Below, piece after piece: positions 57,766-64,000 of a DNA stretch of 64,000 nucleotides. Every line of letters begins with the position of its first letter. Positions within the stretch are counted from its first letter, which is position 1. Origin of the DNA: Prosthecobacter sp. (lineage in GTDB: Bacteria; Verrucomicrobiota; Verrucomicrobiia; Verrucomicrobiales; Verrucomicrobiaceae). The notes beneath the pieces are model-generated. The model had not been told where the DNA came from, made no database searches, and saw only the letters and a list, made by a program, of their open reading frames with translations. The position numbers and the translations under genes are program-made. The stretch covers positions 1 to 64,000 of the forward strand of contig JAIPJY010000014.1 in assembly GCA_021733925.1 (NCBI GenBank), in the 5' to 3' direction.

Positions 57766-58464
57766 ATGCCTGCCAAAATACTCATCGTCGAAGACGAACC
57801 TTCCATCTGCGAAAACGTCGTCTATGCGCTCGAAGCTGACGGCTTTGCTGTGACGACCGCCGCCACAGGCCGTGCTGCCTTGGAGCAAATGAAGTCGCAG
57901 GATTTCAGCCTCGTCATTCTCGATGTCGGTCTGCCAGACATGACTGGCTTCGAGGTCTGCCAGACCATCCGCAAGACACAGTCCCTGCCGATCCTCTTCC
58001 TCACCGCACGCTCCAGCGAAGTGGACCGTGTGGTGGGACTGGAGATCGGCGGAGACGACTACGTGGTGAAGCCCTTCAGCCCGCGCGAGCTTGTGGCCCG
58101 CGTGCGCGCCATCCTGCGGCGCGTTTCACCCATTCCTCTGCCCGTAACTGGTTCTGACACCTCCATCCCGCTTGTCATTGATGAGACCCGCTGCCAGGTC
58201 ATCTACTTCGGCACCGCCCTGAATCTGTCGCGTTACGAATTCCGCATGCTCAAAGCCTTCGCCGCCCATCCGGGTCGCGTCTTCAGCCGCGAGCAGCTCA
58301 TGGATCATGCCTCCGAAGAGCCGGACGCCTCCATGGAGCGCACGGTGGACACTCATGTCAAAACCCTGCGCGCCCGCATGCGCGGGGTACGTGAGGGGCT
58401 CGATCCCATCGTCACGCATCGCGGCATGGGCTACTCACTGCTCGAAACCTGGCCCGACGCATGA
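57766..58464 (+). CDS. creB: CreB-like response regulator
   Basis: A 232-residue OmpR/PhoB-class regulator. The receiver domain has acidic residues VEDE, phosphoacceptor Asp53 in ILDVGLPD, and Lys102 in YVVKPFSPREL. The winged-helix DNA-binding domain has LSRYEFRMLKAF and RTVDTHVKTLRARMR, ending HRGMGYSL. Long stretches match enterobacterial CreB by eye, notably LFLTARSSEVDRVVGLEIG and the C-terminus. Its gene overlaps creC by four bases. Confidence 0.9.
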   Translation: MPAKILIVEDEPSICENVVYALEADGFAVTTAATGRAALEQMKSQDFSLVILDVGLPDMTGFEVCQTIRKTQSLPILFLTARSSEVDRVVGLEIGGDDYVVKPFSPRELVARVRAILRRVSPIPLPVTGSDTSIPLVIDETRCQVIYFGTALNLSRYEFRMLKAFAAHPGRVFSREQLMDHASEEPDASMERTVDTHVKTLRARMRGVREGLDPIVTHRGMGYSLLETWPDA

Positions 58465-59888
58465 GCCTCACCGCACGCTTTCTGCTGGGATTTGCGGTCG
58501 TGGCCACCGTGGGCCTGTTCGTGCTCTTCACCCAGCTTATCCACCGTGTCGAACGACAGTACTTTGAAGCTATTGAGGAGCCGATGGTCGATGTGGCCAA
58601 CATCCTTGCTGAAGTCATCGCCGCAGATGCGGACAACGGCGTGCTCAAACCGCAGGCCGTCGAGCAGGCGGTGCGTGCCGCCCAGCAGCGCCAGCTCAAT
58701 GCGCAGATCTACAACCTCAGCAAGACCCACGTGGACATGCAGGTCTATGTGACTGATGCGCAGGGTCGCGTGCTGTTTGACTCCGCCGGCATTGAGCAGC
58801 CTGGCACAATCTCCAATCATCGCGATGTGAACCTCACCCTCATGGGGGAATACGGTGCGCGATCCTCCCGCAGCAGCGAATACGATCCGCTTTCCATCGT
58901 GATGTATGTCGGTGCCCCCATCCAGCATGAGGGAAGGACCATCGGCATGCTCAGCGTCGCCAAGCCACAGCGCGGTGTGCTGGGTTTTGTCTGGGAGACG
59001 GAGCGCTGGCTGAAGTGGTCCATCATCACCACGGTCATGCTCATGCTGCTGGGCATCTATCTCGCGGCCCGCTGGGCCACACGTCCGCTGGAGGTGCTCA
59101 CCCAGCATGCCCTCGCTGTGAGCCGTGGCGAGCGCTCCACCTCGCCGCGCATGCCGGGGCATCAGATGAAAACCCTCGCCAAAGCCCTCGAAGACATGCG
59201 GGATGCACTCGAAGGCCGCGAATACGTCGAGCATTACGTGCAGAGCCTCACGCATGAATTGAAGAGCCCCGTCGCCGCGATCCTCGGTGCCGGTGAGATC
59301 CTGCAGGGCGATGTGCCGGAACCCAAGCGCACACGCTTTCTGCAAAACATCCGCAGCGAAGCTGGCCGGCTGCGCGATCTGCTCGAACGCCTGCTGCACC
59401 TCGCGGCCATTGAAAAGCAGAAGAAGCTTGAAACCAACGAGACTGTCGATCTCACGAGTGTACTGGACCGTTCTTGGGATCATCTGGCGCTCGTCGCTCT
59501 GGGCAAAGAGGTGAGGATTGAGCGTGACATAGTGCCAGGCCTCACCACGCAGGGGGACCCTTGGCTGCTCGAACTCGCCGTGGGCAACTTGCTGCAGAAT
59601 GCCATCGACTTCGCACCGAAGGGCAGTGTCATCACTGTTCGCGGCTATCAATTTGATGCGCAGGTTGTGCTTGAGATCGAAGATTCTGGTCCCGGCATTC
59701 CTGATTACGCCAGCACCCGCGTCTTTGAGCGCTTTTATTCTCTGCCGCGTCCTGACAGCGGCAAGAAGAGCACGGGGCTCGGACTCTGCTTCGTTAAAGA
59801 AGTCGCACAACTGCACGGCGGCAGCGTGGAACTGACAAATCGTGAAGGCGTGGCCGGAGCCAAGGCCATGTTGATTCTCCCTGCGTGA
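58461..59888 (+). CDS. creC: CreC-like sensor histidine kinase
   Basis: A 475-residue kinase with membrane segments at about 8-27 and 184-203, enclosing a periplasmic sensor domain. The sensor contains VYVTDAQGRVLFDSAG and EYGARSS, nearly as in enterobacterial CreC. A HAMP-like linker precedes the phosphorylated His265 in SLTHELKSP. ATP-binding motifs are NLLQNAIDFAP, EDSGPGIPD, and FERFYSLPRPDSG followed by TGLGL. CreC responds to carbon and energy status in Escherichia coli; the signal here is unknown. It is coupled to creB by an ATGA overlap. Confidence 0.9.
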   Translation: MSLTARFLLGFAVVATVGLFVLFTQLIHRVERQYFEAIEEPMVDVANILAEVIAADADNGVLKPQAVEQAVRAAQQRQLNAQIYNLSKTHVDMQVYVTDAQGRVLFDSAGIEQPGTISNHRDVNLTLMGEYGARSSRSSEYDPLSIVMYVGAPIQHEGRTIGMLSVAKPQRGVLGFVWETERWLKWSIITTVMLMLLGIYLAARWATRPLEVLTQHALAVSRGERSTSPRMPGHQMKTLAKALEDMRDALEGREYVEHYVQSLTHELKSPVAAILGAGEILQGDVPEPKRTRFLQNIRSEAGRLRDLLERLLHLAAIEKQKKLETNETVDLTSVLDRSWDHLALVALGKEVRIERDIVPGLTTQGDPWLLELAVGNLLQNAIDFAPKGSVITVRGYQFDAQVVLEIEDSGPGIPDYASTRVFERFYSLPRPDSGKKSTGLGLCFVKEVAQLHGGSVELTNREGVAGAKAMLILPA

Positions 59889-59900
59889 GGGCGGGCAAGT

Positions 59901-59928
59901 TTGACAACTTGAGGTGGCTTTCTAGTCT
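59901..59928 (+). promoter_or_regulatory. Promoter of the CysJ-like gene, probably leaderless
   Basis: TTGACA at 59901-59906 (a perfect -35) and TAGTCT at 59923-59928 are 16 bp apart. Transcription would start 6-7 bases later, at about the A of the ATG at 59935. Confidence 0.5.
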
Positions 59929-59934
59929 CCAACC

Positions 59935-61098
59935 ATGAGTACTCCTGAAGCCGGAAAGCCCGTTTACAATGTCAAGAACCCCTGCATCGCCAAGGTGAAG
60001 CGGATGTTTGACCTCTCCGGCCCCGATGCGCCCAAGCACACCGCGCATTATGAGATCGACCTCGCGGGTTCCGGTTTGGAGTACACCCCCGGCGACTCGC
60101 TGGCGGTGCAGCCCACGAATGATCCCACACTCGTGGACGACACCCTCGCCGCGCTCGGATTCTCCGGCACCGAAATCGTCAAGCATCCCAAAACCGCCGC
60201 AGAGGTGCCCATTCGCCAGGCCTTGATCGAAGGCACCCTCATCACCGAGATCGACAACAAGCTCATCAAGGCCATCATCGAAAAAACCGAAGGCGACACG
60301 TTGCTGGCCGACCTCAGCGTGCCTGAGAAAAAAGACGCGCTGAAAGAGTATCTGTGGGGCCGATTTGTGGTGGACCTTCTGCTTGAAAATCCCATCGCGA
60401 AATTCACGCCCGAGGAGTTCATGCTCACTCAGAAGAAGCTGAACATCCGCCTCTACTCCATCAGCAGCAGCCAGAAGGCACATCCAACGGAGGTGCACCT
60501 CACCGTCGCAACCGTGCGCTACACCAGCCATAACCGCGCACGTGGTGGTGTCGCCTCCACCTTCCTCGCTGAACGTGTCACACCCAATGAGACGCTCATT
60601 CCCTGCTTTGTGAATCACGGGAAAGGCTTTCGCCTCCCCGAGCCGCATGAGCAGACCCCCATCATCATGTGCGGCCCCGGCACCGGCATCGCTCCGTTTC
60701 GTGCCTTCCTCGAAGAACGCAAGGCCACCAGCGCCCAGGGCAAAGCCTGGCTCTTCTTCGGTGAAGTCAGCGCCAAGTCCTGCTTCTTCTACAAGGAGGA
60801 GTTTGAAGCTTACCTCGACGACGGCACGCTGACCAAGTTCAGCACCGCCTGGAGCCGCGATCAGGTCGAAAAAATCTACGTGCAGCACAAGATGCTCGAA
60901 AACAGCGCCGAGCTCTGGGCCTGGCTCGAACAAGGTGCCATCTTCTACGTCTGCGGCGATGCAGCCCGCATGGCGAGCGATGTGGACAAGGCACTGCATA
61001 CGATCATTGAGCAGGAAGGCCGCAAAACGGCAGAGGAAGCCGCCGCCTATGTGCATGCGATGAAGGAAGCCAAACGCTACCGTCGCGACGTGTATTAA
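59935..61098 (+). CDS. CysJ-like FAD/NADPH reductase lacking a flavodoxin domain
   Basis: A 387-residue protein matching the C-terminal two thirds of sulfite reductase alpha subunit CysJ. It has the connecting FAD domain (YTPGDSLAVQP, IRLYSISSS, RGGVASTFLAE), the NADP-binding domain (PIIMCGPGTGIAPFRAFLEER, FYVCGDAARMASDV) and the closing RYRRDVY residues typical of this group. The FMN-binding flavodoxin domain of CysJ is absent. Electrons must therefore pass from FAD to a separate flavodoxin or ferredoxin, or directly to a reductase. No hemoprotein subunit lies nearby. Confidence 0.85.
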   Translation: MSTPEAGKPVYNVKNPCIAKVKRMFDLSGPDAPKHTAHYEIDLAGSGLEYTPGDSLAVQPTNDPTLVDDTLAALGFSGTEIVKHPKTAAEVPIRQALIEGTLITEIDNKLIKAIIEKTEGDTLLADLSVPEKKDALKEYLWGRFVVDLLLENPIAKFTPEEFMLTQKKLNIRLYSISSSQKAHPTEVHLTVATVRYTSHNRARGGVASTFLAERVTPNETLIPCFVNHGKGFRLPEPHEQTPIIMCGPGTGIAPFRAFLEERKATSAQGKAWLFFGEVSAKSCFFYKEEFEAYLDDGTLTKFSTAWSRDQVEKIYVQHKMLENSAELWAWLEQGAIFYVCGDAARMASDVDKALHTIIEQEGRKTAEEAAAYVHAMKEAKRYRRDVY

Positions 61099-61100
61099 AA

Positions 61101-61131
61101 ACGTAAAACAGTCTGGCAGACTGTTTCACGT
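61101..61131. terminator. Hairpin filling the convergent gap after the CysJ-like gene
   Basis: AAACAGTCTG at 61106-61115 and CAGACTGTTT at 61117-61126 are perfect inverted copies around one base, and outer ACGT copies at 61101-61104 and 61128-61131 extend the stem. It occupies nearly the whole 34-bp space between two convergent stops. A bidirectional terminator is likely; the stem itself ends in TTT. Confidence 0.6.
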
Positions 61132-61132
61132 C

Positions 61133-63535
61133 CTACTTCGCCAGCCACAAAATCCCTGTCGCTGTTACCTGGATGTTCTTCTTCACCGGACTCAGCTTGA
61201 ACGTCTCAAACGCCAGCGTCGCCGGATCGTACTGATCGCGGATTTTCTGCGTGTCATCGGCGATCTGCTTTTCGAGTTCTGTCATGTCTGCTTTGAGGGA
61301 CTCCAACTCGCGTTCGGCCGCTTTCACATCCTGTCCTTCCTTCCATACGCGCGAGGCGCTGCTGATGGTGCTGGCTTTGACGAGGCTGGTCTTGCGGCCG
61401 AAGATCGCCCCGAGAATGCTGCTCCCAATTTGCACTGCGGTGCTCAACTTCGCGCTGCTGGCCTGCGTCTGCTGCACTTCGATCTTGCTGGCGACCTTCT
61501 CGGCTTTTTCCTGCAGCGACTTCATCGTCTTCGCGGTTTTTGTGCGCAGTTCTTCGATGGCGGCATCGCGCTGCTCGCGGGTTGTCTGCGTGATGCGCAC
61601 TTTGAACTCGTCCTGCTTCTCGCCGGGATTTGAATACACCTCCAGCAGCGGTGAAAAGAAAACTTCGAGGCTGTGATTGGAAAACACCCAGTCGGTGAAG
61701 TCTTTCTTGATGCTCGTGTAAGTCGTCGTCTTCAGCGCAGGTCCCGGCAGATCCGCATATGCCGCGTTCTCCTTTGGTTCAGATTCATACTTCGACAGAT
61801 CATCATCCTTCGGCACATCGACAAACTTGTCCCACAGCACCTTCTGCTTCTCGATGTCAATCTCATTGACGAGCGTGATGACGCTGCGCCCGCTGATCTT
61901 CCGCTTCGCATCTTCAAACATGACCGTCGCACTGCGCAGGATGGCGGGTGTGTAGGTGAGGCGCTCGCCGTCATCATCGCTCGGCTCGAAGAGTTCGGTG
62001 GCACCTTCAGGCAGCTTCGGGCGCAGGGTGTTGCGGTCAGCCGCAGCGCTGCTCGCACCGGGGGGCGCGAAGCCATCGTCCTCGGCGGCGGTGCTGGCGT
62101 CCGACCTCGGACGGATCGGGTCCATCAGCGCCTTGATCTGCGGACGCGAGAGCGGGCCGCTGAGGTAGCTCATCAGCCAGCGCACGTTGAAGACCACGGG
62201 GTGGTCTTCATGCACGTTGTTCATGAGGAAGACGCGGTTGCCGAGTCCGGCGAGCGTCTGCTCCATGAGCTGGCGGTCAAACTTGCCGCCTGCGGTGTTG
62301 GCTGCACCTTCCAGGCCTTCGAGTACTCGCATCTTGTCGCGCTCAGTTTGCAGACGCCCGAGCCACCACGTGCCGATGTTTGCCAGCGCCTTGTAGTCGA
62401 GATCCGCCGGGTTTTGCGTAGCCAGCAGAATGCCGAGGCCAAACGCACGCGCCTGTTTGAGCAGGAGCATGAGCGGCTTCTTCGATGGTGGCATCGCCGT
62501 CGGCGGCAGGTAGCCATAGATCTCGTCCATGTAAAAGATGGCGCGCAGCGAGGTCGTGCCCTGCTGGGCACGCATCCATCCCAGTAGCTGGTTCATCAGC
62601 AGCGAGACGAAGAACATGCGCTCCGAATCGCTCAGATGCGCGATGCAGAAGATCGTGATGCGCGGCTTGCCCTCAGGCGTGTAGTACATCCGCTGGATGT
62701 CCAGCGCCTCGCCCTCAAGCCAGGAACTGAACCCTGGCGATGCCAGCAGATTGTTCAGCTTCATCGCCAGCGCCGTACGCTTGGCCTCAGGCATGAAGCT
62801 CTCAAGATCCACCACGCCGATTTTGCGGATCGGCGGCTGCTGGATCTGCCGCACGAGGTTTTCCAGCGTGAGGTTCTGCCCCTTCTTCCAGCCGTACGCG
62901 ACGATGTTGCTCAGAAGGATGTGCTCCGGGCTCTGGATCGGATCCGCATTGACGTTCAGCAGACCCAGCATGGAGGACACCGTGCTCTCGATGCGGTCGC
63001 CGAGCGCTTCGGCATCGTCCATCACCTCCGCAGGCGGGCAGTTCAGCGAGCTGAGAATGGACACAGGCAGCCCGGCATTGCTGCCGGGCGTGTAGATTGC
63101 CATGTCCACGGTCTCCCGCAGTTTCTTGATGCGGTCGGCGCTCTGCCCCCACTCACCGAGACCCTTCTGCCACAGCGCCGACTGCGCCGCCGCGTAATCA
63201 TCCGGCGACTGCCCTTTGCGCCTCGCTTCGTCCTCATTGATCCACGGGCGAAACTCCTGCGGCGTGAGATTGGGGAAAGTCAGCAGCGCATTGCCGATGT
63301 CCCCCTTCGGATCAATCGCGATGACCGGCACCCCATCCATCGCAGCCTCTTCCAGCAGGGAAAGGCACAGCCCCGTCTTGCCACTGCCCGTCATCCCGAG
63401 CACCACGCCATGCGTCACCAGATCCTTCGAGTCGTAGAGGATGAGGTCATCCATGACCTGCTTTTTCGAGAGATCGTATTCACGACCGAGGTAGAAAGTG
63501 CCGAGCTTTTCGTATTGGTCAGGAGAGATGGGCAT
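61133..63535 (-). CDS. HerA/DUF853-type ATPase with coiled-coil C-terminus
   Basis: An 800-residue cytoplasmic protein. The ATPase core has Walker A GMTGSGKT at 47-54, IAIDPKGDI shortly after, Walker B IFYMDEIYGYLPP, and a GILLATQNPADLDYKAL segment typical of HerA-FtsK superfamily (DUF87/DUF853) enzymes. From about 540 the sequence is unlike HerA: a charged region, then a coiled-coil stretch (about 650-770) interrupted by a short Gly-rich hydrophobic segment, GSSILGAIFG. DNA translocation or protein remodelling is plausible, but no NurA-like nuclease gene is nearby. The ATG at 63535 is chosen because the conserved core follows and upstream codons are low-complexity. Confidence 0.82.
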   Translation of the reverse strand: MPISPDQYEKLGTFYLGREYDLSKKQVMDDLILYDSKDLVTHGVVLGMTGSGKTGLCLSLLEEAAMDGVPVIAIDPKGDIGNALLTFPNLTPQEFRPWINEDEARRKGQSPDDYAAAQSALWQKGLGEWGQSADRIKKLRETVDMAIYTPGSNAGLPVSILSSLNCPPAEVMDDAEALGDRIESTVSSMLGLLNVNADPIQSPEHILLSNIVAYGWKKGQNLTLENLVRQIQQPPIRKIGVVDLESFMPEAKRTALAMKLNNLLASPGFSSWLEGEALDIQRMYYTPEGKPRITIFCIAHLSDSERMFFVSLLMNQLLGWMRAQQGTTSLRAIFYMDEIYGYLPPTAMPPSKKPLMLLLKQARAFGLGILLATQNPADLDYKALANIGTWWLGRLQTERDKMRVLEGLEGAANTAGGKFDRQLMEQTLAGLGNRVFLMNNVHEDHPVVFNVRWLMSYLSGPLSRPQIKALMDPIRPRSDASTAAEDDGFAPPGASSAAADRNTLRPKLPEGATELFEPSDDDGERLTYTPAILRSATVMFEDAKRKISGRSVITLVNEIDIEKQKVLWDKFVDVPKDDDLSKYESEPKENAAYADLPGPALKTTTYTSIKKDFTDWVFSNHSLEVFFSPLLEVYSNPGEKQDEFKVRITQTTREQRDAAIEELRTKTAKTMKSLQEKAEKVASKIEVQQTQASSAKLSTAVQIGSSILGAIFGRKTSLVKASTISSASRVWKEGQDVKAAERELESLKADMTELEKQIADDTQKIRDQYDPATLAFETFKLSPVKKNIQVTATGILWLAK

Positions 63536-63583
63536 GGCGGTTGGGAAAGGTGTGGGATGAGCGTGGCGGGGGCGGGTGCGATT

Positions 63584-63618
63584 GCAAAATGAGAATTGGA
63601 AAATGCAAAATTGGAAAT
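63584..63618 (+). repeat. Five degenerate 7-bp repeats in a divergent promoter region
   Basis: The consecutive heptads GCAAAAT, GAGAATT, GGAAAAT, GCAAAAT and TGGAAAT begin at 63584. Heptameric tandem repeats of this AT-rich kind occur in intergenic regions of several bacterial groups. Confidence 0.5.
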
Positions 63619-63636
63619 GGCAGGCAGGGTGCGTCC

Positions 63637-64000
63637 ATGCGTGCCGCATTTCTGCTCATCATGACCACCACCACACTCTCCGCCGAAGTTTTAACCTATC
63701 CCCAGACACGCAAGGAAGACGTGGTGGATATGCATCATGGCGTGCAGATCGCCGACCCCTACCGCTGGCTGGAGGACGACAATTCGGAGGAAACCAAAGC
63801 CTGGGTCAAGGCGCAGAACCAGGTGACGTTTGCGTATCTGGAAAAACTGCCCCGTCGCGAGGAGATCAAGACACGCCTGCAGAAACTCTGGAACTACGAG
63901 CGCATGGGCCAGCCCTTTGAGCACGGCGGCCGCTGGTTCTTTACGCACAATTCCGGCCTGCAAAATCAGGCGGTCCTCATGACCACAACATCTCTTGAGG
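63637..64000 (+). CDS. Secreted prolyl oligopeptidase, N-terminal part
   Basis: The first 121 residues of an S9A-type serine peptidase; the gene continues beyond the window. A short signal-like N-terminus is followed by YPQTRKEDVVDMHHGV, IADPYRWLEDDNSEETKAWVKAQN and YLEKLPRREEIKTRLQKLWNYER in pieces, the signature opening of prolyl oligopeptidases. The catalytic domain lies outside the window. It is divergent from the HerA-type gene with a 101-bp spacer. Confidence 0.88.
   Translation, partial: MRAAFLLIMTTTTLSAEVLTYPQTRKEDVVDMHHGVQIADPYRWLEDDNSEETKAWVKAQNQVTFAYLEKLPRREEIKTRLQKLWNYERMGQPFEHGGRWFFTHNSGLQNQAVLMTTTSLE

Overview
The window reads as chromosomal DNA of a heterotrophic, Gram-negative member of the Verrucomicrobiota, most like the Prosthecobacter/Verrucomicrobium group. 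Supporting signs are a PVC-type secreted dehydrogenase with a C-terminal haem domain, a very large PEP-CTERM surface protein built of autotransporter-type strands, a second protein with a true C-terminal autotransporter barrel, lpxD (an LPS outer membrane), a short CPxxW/CxxC protein family shared with Bacteroidota, and high GC with strong G/C preference at third codon positions. The taxonomic call is inference; there is no rRNA or tRNA gene here.

Layout. 1-480: the 3' end of an ISL3-like transposase followed directly, in the same frame, by a gene remnant without a start. 0.5-4.9 kb: a CPxxW/CxxC protein, a Tat-exported sugar isomerase-like protein, a Gfo/Idh/MocA oxidoreductase, a DUF3147 membrane protein and a secreted di-haem cytochrome. 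5-12 kb: a membrane-anchored pseudokinase, potABC without potD overlapping a DUF218 gene, a fatty acid desaturase and lpxD. 12-16 kb: polX and a barrel autotransporter. 16-19 kb: an NlpC/P60-like protein, an M20 amidohydrolase and a RelE/ParE-type toxin-antitoxin pair. 19-26 kb: a 1329-residue secreted protein combining a PQQ-type propeller, a methyltransferase-like domain and a malectin-like domain, divergent from a membrane-anchored CxC protein, then small conserved genes. 26-39 kb: an orphan ABC ATPase, a secreted phosphatase-family protein, uvrA, hisD, a manA-type isomerase and a glcD-glcF-flavin reductase operon. 39-51 kb: the PEP-CTERM giant, a secreted FAD protein, a glycine-zipper lipoprotein, a sulfite-oxidase-like molybdoenzyme with its cytochrome c, an Rrf2 regulator, rarA and a 3D-domain lipoprotein. 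51-64 kb: a secreted esterase, a PVC-type haem dehydrogenase, a four-gene CreD-like/creB/creC operon, an orphan CysJ-like reductase, a HerA/DUF853-type ATPase and the start of a prolyl oligopeptidase.

The most interesting unit is 55.2-59.9 kb. creB and creC are recognisable along their whole length and are preceded by a CreD-like membrane protein and an unfamiliar secreted protein. Between the latter and the divergent dehydrogenase gene lie four TTCA(C/T) elements at an exact 11-bp period. This is the spacing of the TTCAC-N6-TTCAC tag bound by CreB in Escherichia coli, so a Cre regulon with its own secreted component appears to exist here.

Several junctions between convergent genes hold perfect hairpins without a downstream T-run, and several genes start only 0-15 bases after a plausible promoter, with no Shine-Dalgarno sequence. 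No CRISPR array, tRNA, rRNA, prophage or replication origin was seen.
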